7,823 bases of DNA, taken from the NCBI GenBank assembly GCA_026396775.1, contig JAPLWD010000117.1:1-7823 (forward strand), in the 5' to 3' direction. The DNA comes from Candidatus Gribaldobacteria bacterium (lineage in GTDB: Bacteria > Patescibacteriota > Minisyncoccia > Minisyncoccales > CG1-02-41-26). Positions 1 through 5,584 of the stretch are shown here, in pieces. The notes under the pieces were generated by a model, which was not told where the DNA came from, ran no database searches, and saw nothing but the letters and a program-made list of their open reading frames with translations. Within the stretch, counting starts at the first letter, position 1, and the number at the start of each line of letters is the position of its first letter. The position numbers and the translations under genes were made by a program.

Positions 1-67
1 TAATAGTTTTAAATTAAGGAAAAAAATACAAAAAACAATTTAATTTAAAACATATTATATAGGTCTT

Positions 68-119
68 TTTGCCATCATTCTCCTAAGTGGCAAATACTCT
101 ATATTTGGGAGTGGCAAAT
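68..119 (-). repeat. Short direct and inverted repeats downstream of the HsdR-N-like gene
   Basis: The 139 bases left of the last gene hold no gene I can support. Two copies of AGTGGCAAAT (86-95 and 110-119, plus strand) lie 24 bases apart, and the inverted sequence TTTGCCA occurs at 68-74. Read on the minus strand, either of two upstream TTTGCCA arms could pair with one downstream TGGCAAA arm. The nearer pairing makes a 7-bp stem with a 13-base loop that carries AGGAG, followed by ATGATGG running into the 3' arm. That start opens only a seven-codon frame (MMAKRPI, then stop). No T-run follows, so it does not look like a terminator. It could be a leader for a gene beyond the left edge. A TATAAT at 54-59 (minus strand) lacks a good -35. 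Confidence 0.35.
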
Positions 120-139
120 TGCGATTTTTGTAAGATTTT

Positions 140-565
140 TCATAGAATAACTCTTTTGATTTTTCCGTTAGCGGATAAAAAAGTTTCTTTTTGGTTGGCC
201 CAAGCTAAAACGCCATATTGGGCTTTTAAATCTCTCATTTTCTCCCAAAGAACATCGCGAGACATTGCAATTTCGGTTAATGATGGTGTGTCTCTTAAAA
301 ATTGGGCAATTAAAAATGGGCTTTCGTTTTTTAAAGCCACTAAATCCACTGAACCCAAAATTTCGCATTTTGGCCCTTCAAAATCCAGCACAATTTCCCC
401 TATTTCATAACCCCGTTTTTCTAATAATTCCACTAAAAATCCGGCTCTAGTTGTCTCTCGCTCCAAACGAGCATTTTGCTTTTTAGTTGATGGGTTATAC
501 GCAATATCGCTTTCATCTGCGATAAAAAAGAAAACTTGGCGCCGAACAATTGTTTGTTGTATCAT
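140..565 (-). CDS. Small protein resembling the HsdR N-terminal (PD-(D/E)XK-like) domain
   Basis: 141 residues, last gene of the BRO-toxin-RadC operon, 26 bases after the radC stop. The spacer is almost pure A/T and shows no Shine-Dalgarno. The layout recalls the stand-alone HsdR N-terminal family (HSDR_N_2), whose nuclease fold belongs to the R subunit of type I restriction enzymes: a basic helical N-terminus with ARLERETTRAGFLVELL (32-48), then strands EIGEIVLDF (54-62) and GSVDLVALKNESPFLIAQF (71-89), then helices. In active members the second strand pair has Asp followed by Glu-x-Lys. Here Asp74 fits the Asp, but Ala87-Gln88-Phe89 stands where Glu-x-Lys is expected, so it is probably not an active nuclease. 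It may bind DNA or a partner, or be a decayed enzyme. No helicase or methylase gene of a type I system is nearby. The family call is from pattern memory and is tentative. Confidence 0.5.
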   Translation of the reverse strand: MIQQTIVRRQVFFFIADESDIAYNPSTKKQNARLERETTRAGFLVELLEKRGYEIGEIVLDFEGPKCEILGSVDLVALKNESPFLIAQFLRDTPSLTEIAMSRDVLWEKMRDLKAQYGVLAWANQKETFLSANGKIKRVIL

Positions 566-591
566 AATTTTTAAATTTAAAATTATTTTAT

Positions 592-1269
592 TTACATTAG
601 TCCGCTTTCTTTGAAGCTAAAAACTCGGGTTTTCGTGATTATAATATGATCCAAAGCCTCAATGCCCATTATCTTACCTGCCTCAACTAGCCTTTTGTTT
701 ATTTCTAAGTCAGCTTGCGAGGGCTGTTCGTTGCCAGATGGGTGGTTGTGGCAAAAAATCACAAAAGCCGCATTTTGTTTGATGGCCTCCCCAAAAATCT
801 CTCGGGGGTGCACAATATTAGCGTTTAAGGTGCCAACAAACATTGGCTTTTTAAAAATCAGCTCATTGCGAGCGTTTAAATACAAAACCATAAAATGCTC
901 TCTTTGCTTATCTTTCATATAAATGCTTTGAGCCACCACGTCCTCAACCGTTTTAATAATTGGCGCAATTTCTTCTTTAACCTCTAGCGCTCGCTTGATA
1001 AATTCACAGCTAGCCAACAACAAACAAGCCTTAACCTGCCCCACGCCTTTAATACTAGAAAGCTCTTTAAAACTAAGCTTTAAAAAATCTCTTTTAGGAT
1101 ATTGTTTTAAAATTCGCAAAGCCACCTGTAAAACATTTTCGCCTGCCACCCCTGTATTCAATAGAATTGCCAATAATTCTGCGTCTTTTAAGTTGGCAAC
1201 GCCTTTACTAATAAGCTTTTCTCTTGGCCGATCCACTTTTGGCAATTGTTTAATAGTTTGCTTTTCCAT
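592..1269 (-). CDS. radC: RadC family JAB/MPN-domain protein
   Basis: 225 residues, full length for RadC. The N-terminal helical domain (about 8-95) contains a helix-hairpin-helix-like SIKGVGQVKA (72-81), suited to DNA contact. The C-terminal JAB/MPN metalloprotease-like domain (about 105-225) keeps the metal-site pattern: Glu124, His174 and His176 in HNHPSG (174-179), and Asp187. It ends with the usual DHIIIT and SFKESGL elements. The biochemical role of RadC is unsettled; the early link to radiation repair in E. coli was later questioned, and RadC genes often occur on mobile elements and in defence regions. Start: ATG at 1269, preceded by AAGGAG 11 bases upstream, one of the few clear ribosome sites in the window. 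The gene begins only 3 bases after the RelE toxin stop, so it is almost certainly co-transcribed with the toxin-antitoxin pair. Confidence 0.95.
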   Translation of the reverse strand: MEKQTIKQLPKVDRPREKLISKGVANLKDAELLAILLNTGVAGENVLQVALRILKQYPKRDFLKLSFKELSSIKGVGQVKACLLLASCEFIKRALEVKEEIAPIIKTVEDVVAQSIYMKDKQREHFMVLYLNARNELIFKKPMFVGTLNANIVHPREIFGEAIKQNAAFVIFCHNHPSGNEQPSQADLEINKRLVEAGKIMGIEALDHIIITKTRVFSFKESGLM

Positions 1270-1272
1270 ATT

Positions 1273-1524
1273 TTAATAAACTCCTTGGCGATGACCTACT
1301 TTAACAATTAAAATAACTAACTCTAAATTTCTAATTTTATAAATAATTCTATACGGCCAAACTCTAAAAGACCATTCTCTCTTATGCTTGGCTCCTAATT
1401 TTTTACCACAAAAAGGATCACTTCCTAAAATTGCAAAAGTAGCAATAATTTTTTGGTAATACGGATTTGGAATTTTATTTAATCCTTTTTGTGCTTTTTT
1501 TGTTATGACGACTTGATACTTCAT
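1273..1524 (-). CDS. RelE/ParE family toxin
   Basis: 83 residues, typical RelE/ParE length. Features that fit: N-terminal strand MKYQVVITKKAQKGL, a helical region to about residue 32, then DPFCGKKLGAKHKREWSFRV (37-55), the strand YRIIYKI (58-64), and the terminal KVGHRQGVY (75-83). The last resembles the GHRxxVY ending common in this superfamily, and Arg54, Arg59 and Arg79 are the expected basic residues. RelE members cleave mRNA on the ribosome, ParE members poison gyrase; the sequence alone does not separate these here. The first 17 codons overlap the 3' end of the antitoxin gene by 50 bases in another frame. No Shine-Dalgarno precedes the ATG, so translation probably depends on ribosomes reading the antitoxin. 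radC follows 3 bases after the stop. Confidence 0.88.
   Translation of the reverse strand: MKYQVVITKKAQKGLNKIPNPYYQKIIATFAILGSDPFCGKKLGAKHKREWSFRVWPYRIIYKIRNLELVILIVKVGHRQGVY
1281..1286 (-). promoter_or_regulatory. Shine-Dalgarno site of radC
   Basis: AAGGAG on the minus strand, 11 bases before the radC ATG. It lies inside the last codons of the toxin gene and supports the start at 1269. The spacing is somewhat long. Confidence 0.6.
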
Positions 1525-1828
1525 ATTTATAATTAGCTTTATCAGCTAAAACAAAACCTTCTTTGCCTAATATTTCTTCCAAAGTAATGTACTCGCCCCG
1601 AGCAAATTCTGCTTCCGCTTCTTTTACATCTTTTGCTAAATCTGGAAAATCTTGCAAAACTTCGATTGTTTCCAATAAAGATTCAAAATAGTCAACCGAC
1701 AAAACAACCGCCTTAGGCCGGCCTTTATCAGTCAAAGTATAATAAACATCAGGCTTCTGCACATCAGCCAATATTTTAAAAATATTTTTTCTTGCTTCGG
1801 TTACCGACAAAGTATTTTTTGAATTCAT
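1475..1828 (-). CDS. Phd/YefM-type antitoxin
   Basis: 117 residues. The N-terminus LSVTEARKNIFKILADV (7-23), then YYTLTDKGRPKAVVLSVDYFESLLETIEVL (29-58), is the Phd/YefM DNA-binding fold: Ser/Thr-Glu-Ala-Arg at the first helix, a strand with G-x-P-x-A-V, then the DYFESLLETIE helix. The acidic tail KDVKEAEAEFARGEYITLEEIL (67-87) is the toxin-wrapping segment. The C-terminus (about 95-117) is basic and overlaps the toxin gene. Such antitoxins neutralise the toxin and usually repress their own operon. The start ATG at 1828 shares four bases (ATGA) with the stop of the BRO/DinD gene, which indicates translational coupling; no separate Shine-Dalgarno is seen. There is no obvious promoter of its own, so the pair seems to rely on the promoter upstream of the BRO gene. 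That is unusual for a self-contained toxin-antitoxin unit. Confidence 0.88.
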   Translation of the reverse strand: MNSKNTLSVTEARKNIFKILADVQKPDVYYTLTDKGRPKAVVLSVDYFESLLETIEVLQDFPDLAKDVKEAEAEFARGEYITLEEILGKEGFVLADKANYKYEVSSRHNKKSTKRIK

Positions 1829-2688
1829 AAATTTTTAGACTTAATTATTCTATATTTTTTGTTATTTTCTTGAGATGATAAAAAATTCTCATTACTTACT
1901 GCTTTTTTATTAGTTTCAATTTCATAATCTTTTCTGGCTCTTTTCGCCACTCCGCCACCCCTTTTACCAACAATTGCATTCTCGTCTATTCCTTGAGCGT
2001 TTAGACCTTCAGCAATTTCCCGCGTTGACATCTCCGCCAAAGCTGAAAAAATCAACTCTGCTTCGGTCATATGGTCTCGCAGATTTTCTCGCTTCAGCCC
2101 TTTTAAGCTCTTATGCTGTTTTACGCTTAATTCACTCCATTCTTGATGAATAATGTTTGTTAAAATTGCATATTCTTCAGCTTTTGTTATTTGATGCTCA
2201 CTCCAATAATCCGTAAGTTTATTTCTTGTTTCCTGGCCCATCATTCTTTGCTGTATCCATTTTTGACTCCGCCCCATTCTCTGCCAATAACCCCTACTGC
2301 GGTTAAGCGCTTTTTCTGGATCGTTTATTTCTTCTATTCTTTCATAGCCAACTCTTGCTAGCCATAATTTTATTGGTTCAGCCTTTGGGCTAGGAACTGA
2401 TTGAACTAAACGCAACAATGTTTCCACATCAGCGACATCAGTTCTATAATATTTTCCATCAGCAGACTGTAATTTCAGTTTGTCACATTTTGTGACAGAC
2501 TCACTTCCCTCTTGTTTTAAACGGCTTTTAAGCGTTGTCCAATAACTTTGTGCTTTTTTAAAATCAATTTGTTCGATAAGAACGGCTATAATATCAATAA
2601 CCGAAAAATACCAAAGCTCTTTTTCTTCGTCCCATTTTCGGCGAATTCTTTTGCCTTCAAAAATAGTAACCTGTTTTTTGTTTGCCAT
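1825..2688 (-). CDS. BRO-N / DinD-like protein (DNA-damage-inducible or phage antirepressor family)
   Basis: 287 residues from the chosen start. Residues about 7-115 are a BRO-N domain: TIFEGKRIRRKWDEEKELWYFSVIDI, a Y-W-x-x-L-K-x-R-L-K helix (49-58), YYRTDVADVETLLRLVQS (80-97) and IKLWLARVGYERIEE (106-120). Residues about 130-275 match the DinD/antirepressor C-terminal region: RGYWQRMGRSQKWIQQRM, LTDYWSEHQITKAEEYAILTN, HQEWSELSVKQHKSLKGLK, LRDHMTEAELIFSALAE. E. coli DinD is SOS-induced and reported to inhibit RecA activities; BRO-N proteins of phages are DNA-binding antirepressors. In-frame ATGs also exist at 2718 and 2706, but both lie in or upstream of a consensus -10 box (2705-2710), so a transcript from that promoter contains only the ATG at 2688. 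Residue 1 is then MANKKQVTIF, where the domain begins. The leader would be only about 10 bases and has no Shine-Dalgarno. First gene of a five-gene operon. Confidence 0.88.
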   Translation of the reverse strand: MANKKQVTIFEGKRIRRKWDEEKELWYFSVIDIIAVLIEQIDFKKAQSYWTTLKSRLKQEGSESVTKCDKLKLQSADGKYYRTDVADVETLLRLVQSVPSPKAEPIKLWLARVGYERIEEINDPEKALNRSRGYWQRMGRSQKWIQQRMMGQETRNKLTDYWSEHQITKAEEYAILTNIIHQEWSELSVKQHKSLKGLKRENLRDHMTEAELIFSALAEMSTREIAEGLNAQGIDENAIVGKRGGGVAKRARKDYEIETNKKAVSNENFLSSQENNKKYRIIKSKNL

Positions 2689-2698
2689 AAAATTACTT

Positions 2699-2718
2699 GT
2701 GTACATTATAACGCACAC
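2699..2718. promoter_or_regulatory. Imperfect palindrome over the -10 box, candidate operator
   Basis: A 20-base inverted repeat with 8 of 10 pairs matching: GTGT-x-C-x-TTA on the minus strand mirrored by TAA-x-G-x-ACAC, centred on TTATAA. It encloses the TATAAT at 2705-2710 and reaches the expected transcription start, so a dimeric protein bound here should block transcription. Candidates are a LexA-type repressor (DinD is LexA-controlled in E. coli), the encoded Phd antitoxin, or the BRO-N protein itself. The sequence does not match the E. coli (CTGT-N8-ACAG) or Gram-positive (GAAC-N4-GTTC) LexA boxes, so the regulator is unknown. Confidence 0.45.
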
Positions 2719-2734
2719 TCTCTTTTTATGTCAA
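2705..2734 (-). promoter_or_regulatory. Consensus housekeeping (sigma-70 type) promoter of the BRO-TA-radC operon
   Basis: On the minus strand, TTGACA (2729-2734) and TATAAT (2705-2710) are perfect -35 and -10 hexamers, 18 bases apart. The expected start is near 2697-2699, about 10 bases before the ATG at 2688. It lies in the short gap after the helicase gene, where I see no terminator. It is the strongest promoter in the window and decides the translation start of the gene below it. Confidence 0.85.
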
Positions 2735-2757
2735 CCCCCATTATCCCCAGTCAAAAT

Positions 2758-4437
2758 CTAGTTAAAATTTAAGAATAATCTGGCTAGGCGAAGGTCGTCG
2801 TAAGTGTGTTCACCCTCAAAGTGTTCAAAAACTGGCTGAAGTTTATCAGTGTCTAATTCACGAAAAACCAAAGTAATTTCTGGTATTCGCAATAGTAATT
2901 TTTCGTCAGTTAATTGCTCTAGCTCTGCAAGGTCAATTTTGCCATTTAAAACTAAATTTTCTAAATGGCTAACCACCGTTCCCTTAGTAACACTGCGGAT
3001 TTTGGCAATTTCCTCAAGGCTTTTCCCCTGATTAATCAAAACTAGAGTTTGATCATAGGTGCTATTTTTTTCTTTTTTAGCTGTTGAGCCTTTTTTAGTT
3101 GGCGCTTGTTTGGATAATGTACCTCCGCAAGCTCTCAAAAAATCATTTTGTTGTTGAATAATCTCGTTTTTAGATCTTAAAGCCAAACTTTCTTGGGCTT
3201 CCCGGGATTGCTCGCGAAAAGTTTGATCCTGTTTTTGCATTTGGGGGTGAGTTAAAAAAGCTTTTTGATTATAGCCCAAAAGAAAAAGCCCCGACAGCCT
3301 GCGAACTCGCGATAAAGCCACATATCCTTGCCCAAACTCAAAGGTTTTTTGTAAATCAATCACCGCCATATCTAAGCTCATCCCTTGGCTTTTATGAATC
3401 GTAATCGCCCAAGCTAATCTTAAGGGCACTTGAGCGATCCTAGCTTTAATACTGCCCTGTTCTTCAACCACCCACTCCATCGGGGCAACTTCAATTTGTT
3501 CACCCAAAGTTGTTTTAATAATTGGATAATTATTGTTGTCCTGATTAAAGCCAACCACCTTACCCAAGGTGCCATTTACAAAACCCTCTTTTAAATTATT
3601 TTTAGTAAACATTACCCAAGCATCTATTTTGAGTTCTAAGGTTTCTGGCGATAAACAACCCCTTTTTAAATTATCCACAAAATTTCTTTGCCCCCGCGAA
3701 AACATATGAAAACTTTCAGCCTTGCCTGAAAGTTGGCTCAATTCTTGATTATTAATTTTATCCACATCGGCGTTATGCGAAAAAATCCGAGTAATGTCTT
3801 TGGGTGATTGATCTAGCTGAACCACTCGGCTTTGTAAGTTTTGTAAATGCCGATCAGTAAAACCATTTGACCTAATCGCCCCCAACATTTTTAAAAAATC
3901 CGCATCATCTTGCCGATACTGCTCGGTTAAATAACAAACCGTAAAATTAGCTTCCAGCCAAGCTGGGGATTTAAAAGCAAATTGGGCTTGTTCAGCTTTG
4001 CCAATTGGGGGTAATTGGAAAAAATCACCTACCACCACCACCTGCAACCCTCCAAACGGCTCTTGGGATTGGCGAATTGTTTGGCAAACCGAGTTAACTA
4101 AAGAAAAAGTGCCTGCCTCCAGCATTGAAATTTCATCAATAATTAAAACTTGAGCATTATTTACTCGTTTTCTAATATAAGCAACCTTGGCAATCTGTTC
4201 TAAATCACCTTGAGAAAGATGGTCTTTAATGCCAATTCCTGCCCACGAATGAATGGTTAACCCGTTTAAATGAGTAGCCGCAATGCCGGTTGACGCGGTA
4301 ATAGCAGGAGCAACATTATGCTCTCTTAAATAATCGGCATATTGATTAACCGTGTGGGTTTTACCACTTCCAGGCTCACCCGTTAAAAAAACATTTACCC
4401 CTATTTTTAAAATTTCTAAAGCTTGTTCTTGAGTCAT
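2758..4437 (-). CDS. Pif1/RecD-like superfamily 1 DNA helicase with C-terminal helix-turn-helix
   Basis: 559 residues. Helicase motifs in order: Walker A GEPGSGKT (20-27), motif Ia ITASTGIAATHLNG (46-59) with TIHSWAGIG (61-69), Walker B LIIDEISML (98-106), motif III VVGDFFQLPP (135-144), motif IV-like LTEQYRQDD (170-178), motif V LAWAITIHKSQGMSLD (341-356) and motif VI GYVALSRVR (371-379). These are typical of Pif1/RecD-like 5'-3' DNA helicases, which unwind forks, G-quadruplexes or recombination intermediates using ATP. After a glutamine- and lysine-rich linker (about 395-460), residues 460-505 (TYDQTLVLINQGKSLEEIAKIRSVTKGTVVSHLENLVLNGKID) form a helix-turn-helix of the kind found at RecQ C-termini (HTH_40-like), probably an extra DNA-binding module. 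The start is ATG at 4437; a -10 box lies 6 bases upstream, so the mRNA may be leaderless. No nuclease domain is present. Its stop is 69 bases before the BRO gene start. Confidence 0.9.
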   Translation of the reverse strand: MTQEQALEILKIGVNVFLTGEPGSGKTHTVNQYADYLREHNVAPAITASTGIAATHLNGLTIHSWAGIGIKDHLSQGDLEQIAKVAYIRKRVNNAQVLIIDEISMLEAGTFSLVNSVCQTIRQSQEPFGGLQVVVVGDFFQLPPIGKAEQAQFAFKSPAWLEANFTVCYLTEQYRQDDADFLKMLGAIRSNGFTDRHLQNLQSRVVQLDQSPKDITRIFSHNADVDKINNQELSQLSGKAESFHMFSRGQRNFVDNLKRGCLSPETLELKIDAWVMFTKNNLKEGFVNGTLGKVVGFNQDNNNYPIIKTTLGEQIEVAPMEWVVEEQGSIKARIAQVPLRLAWAITIHKSQGMSLDMAVIDLQKTFEFGQGYVALSRVRRLSGLFLLGYNQKAFLTHPQMQKQDQTFREQSREAQESLALRSKNEIIQQQNDFLRACGGTLSKQAPTKKGSTAKKEKNSTYDQTLVLINQGKSLEEIAKIRSVTKGTVVSHLENLVLNGKIDLAELEQLTDEKLLLRIPEITLVFRELDTDKLQPVFEHFEGEHTYDDLRLARLFLNFN

Positions 4438-4443
4438 AAAAAC

Positions 4444-4472
4444 ATTATACTTTTATTTCTCACCAAAAAAAA
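4444..4472 (-). promoter_or_regulatory. Probable promoter of the helicase gene
   Basis: A perfect TATAAT at 4444-4449 (minus strand) ends 6 bases before the ATG at 4437. The -35 region at about 4467-4472 is only TTTTTT, a poor match. If used, transcription would begin at or beside the A of the start codon, giving a leaderless mRNA. It sits just after the terminator of the upstream group, where a promoter is needed. Confidence 0.5.
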
Positions 4473-4489
4473 GCTTTAAATCTGTAAAC

Positions 4490-4513
4490 AAAAAACCCTC
4501 ATAGAAATAAGGG
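4490..4513 (-). terminator. Intrinsic terminator ahead of the helicase promoter
   Basis: On the minus strand, CCCTTAT pairs with ATGAGGG (7 bp including one T-G pair) around a TTCT loop (4496-4513), followed at once by TTTTTTG (4495-4489). It is well placed to end transcripts of the group that finishes with the 39-residue basic protein. The plus-strand side has only GATTTTTG, so it acts mainly on the minus strand. Confidence 0.7.
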
Positions 4514-4515
4514 GA

Positions 4516-4557
4516 TTTTTGAACCCACTCTAGATTGCACACAACAATCTTCAAAAA
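4516..4557 (-). other. Bulged hairpin in the 3' untranslated region, possible structured RNA
   Basis: On the minus strand, TTTTTGAA (4557-4550) pairs perfectly with TTCAAAAA (4523-4516). Inside it GATTG (4549-4545) pairs perfectly with CAATC (4537-4533) around the loop TTGTGTG. The 3' side carries a 9-base bulge, TAGAGTGGG. It begins 3 bases after the stop of the 39-residue gene and lies directly before the terminator hairpin. It may be an RNA-stability or protein-binding element; the function is unknown. Confidence 0.45.
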
Positions 4558-4560
4558 TTT

Positions 4561-4680
4561 TTATTTAGTCTTTTTGCTTTTCTTTTTGGCTAACATCAAT
4601 TTCTTGATTTCCAAACGCTTTTTAGTTTTATGAGAGTGTGACCCTCCTTTTACACCCAACCCTCTAACTCTTTTTGGCAT
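4561..4680 (-). CDS. Very basic 39-residue protein, possibly ribosome- or RNA-associated
   Basis: Open frame of 39 codons from ATG at 4680 to TAA. The protein starts MPKRVRGLGVKGGSHSHKTK and ends in KK-rich sequence. Eighteen of 39 residues are Lys, Arg or His and only one is acidic (Glu24). The Gly-rich start followed by a Lys-rich helix resembles tiny ribosomal or ribosome-associated proteins, but I cannot assign it to a known one (not bL34, bL36 or bTHX by motif). Support for a real gene: same strand as its neighbours, followed directly by a structured 3' region and terminator, and a strongly biased, non-random composition. No Shine-Dalgarno is seen; a TAAAAT (4685-4690) lies so close to the ATG that a leaderless transcript is possible, though the only -35 nearby (TTTACT, 19 bases further) is weak. 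Confidence 0.7.
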   Translation of the reverse strand: MPKRVRGLGVKGGSHSHKTKKRLEIKKLMLAKKKSKKTK

Positions 4681-4747
4681 AGATATTTTATTTAATTATT
4701 TACCCTTTAAGTAAACCATAAAACCCCAACAAAAGCAAACTCCCCAA

Positions 4748-5566
4748 CTATGTTATACCAGCCGAGTTAGTTACATACACAAGGCTTAAAACTAAAGATA
4801 AATAAAGCTCGTCTGAAAGATTATCATACTCTGCTTGATCTTCTGGTTTATCAAAGCTCAAATCATTCCAACTGCCCATACCCCCAAATACCCAGGCAAT
4901 ATCAGCTGAACCAGCTAACTGAAAAAACTGTTCCGTGCAAAATTCAACGGGAAAACATTTATTAAACTCATCCGAGTTAGCCTCTTTGCCATCTAAAACC
5001 ATTAAAGCTCTTTCAAAAATCTGTATCCAATTATCTAGTTTTTGGTTTGCGGAAAATTGTTTAATATTAGTTAAAGCTTTTTTTAAATTTTGCTCAACAA
5101 CCTCAAAAGTATCCGAGTCAGCCTCGGGAGGATCCATCTTTTTTAAACTTGAAAAATAAGTAATGGTCCAAATTTTTCCATCCAGCGCCTCCTTGTGTGT
5201 AATATCTTCTTTCCAAAACCATTGGTTGCTATAGTCAGTAAAAATAGTTTCAATCCACCAGTCTCCGCCACCTCCAACCATACCAGCTAGTATACGCTTA
5301 TTACCAGCAAAGTCATCTTCCGGCGAAGCATAGAACAACCTCAAAAGTCTACAGCCATCTTTTTTTAAATGTTTTAGCCATTCAATCGGTCCATTAGCAA
5401 TTGTTAAAAATTGAGATGTCTTGTTATCAAGCTCTCCAAAAATAACTTTGTCGTCAAAAGCAAATACTTTGTTATCGGGATAGTAGCTGCTGATATCATA
5501 ATCTTTAGACAAAAAAGCATTACCATGAACAACCAAAGTCATAGCTTGCAAGATAGAAATTATCAT
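4748..5566 (-). CDS. Unrecognised 272-residue protein with Gly/Trp-rich motifs
   Basis: I do not recognise a family. It is a soluble-looking, acidic protein with no signal peptide or membrane segment. Visible landmarks are MVGGGGDWWIETIF (96-109), DYSNQWFWKEDI (111-122), DGKIWTITYF (129-138) and, near the end, ADIAWVFGGMGSWNDLSF (221-238), then a helical C-terminus DNLSDELYLSLVLSLVYVTNSA (248-269). The first part looks like a beta-rich domain and the middle (154-195) is helical. Strong Trp and Gly clusters suggest a conserved core or binding site rather than random sequence. The ATG at 5566 has no Shine-Dalgarno; another in-frame ATG (Met9, at 5542) is possible. It starts 18 bases after the 55-residue ORF and is probably co-transcribed with it. 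The last 67 bases before the next gene (4681-4747) show no terminator. Confidence 0.8.
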   Translation of the reverse strand: MIISILQAMTLVVHGNAFLSKDYDISSYYPDNKVFAFDDKVIFGELDNKTSQFLTIANGPIEWLKHLKKDGCRLLRLFYASPEDDFAGNKRILAGMVGGGGDWWIETIFTDYSNQWFWKEDITHKEALDGKIWTITYFSSLKKMDPPEADSDTFEVVEQNLKKALTNIKQFSANQKLDNWIQIFERALMVLDGKEANSDEFNKCFPVEFCTEQFFQLAGSADIAWVFGGMGSWNDLSFDKPEDQAEYDNLSDELYLSLVLSLVYVTNSAGIT

Positions 5567-5584
5567 AAATTAATAAAATTATAT

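Noticed and set aside
87..410. Plus-strand open frame of 107 codons
   Set aside because: It lies opposite the HsdR-N-like gene, has a low-complexity Phe/Ser-rich translation, and shows no ribosome site or family resemblance.
566..591. A/T inverted repeat (AATTTTTAAATTTAAAATT) between radC and the HsdR-N-like gene
   Set aside because: It is almost pure A/T, has no GC stem or T-run pattern of a terminator, and is expected by chance in such DNA.
662..1276. Plus-strand open frames opposite radC
   Set aside because: radC on the minus strand is unmistakable; these frames are its antisense shadow.
140..2734. Remnant of an integrated phage or complete restriction-modification system
   Set aside because: BRO-N and RadC can be phage-borne, but no integrase, structural genes, att-like repeats, methylase or helicase subunit of a restriction system are present.
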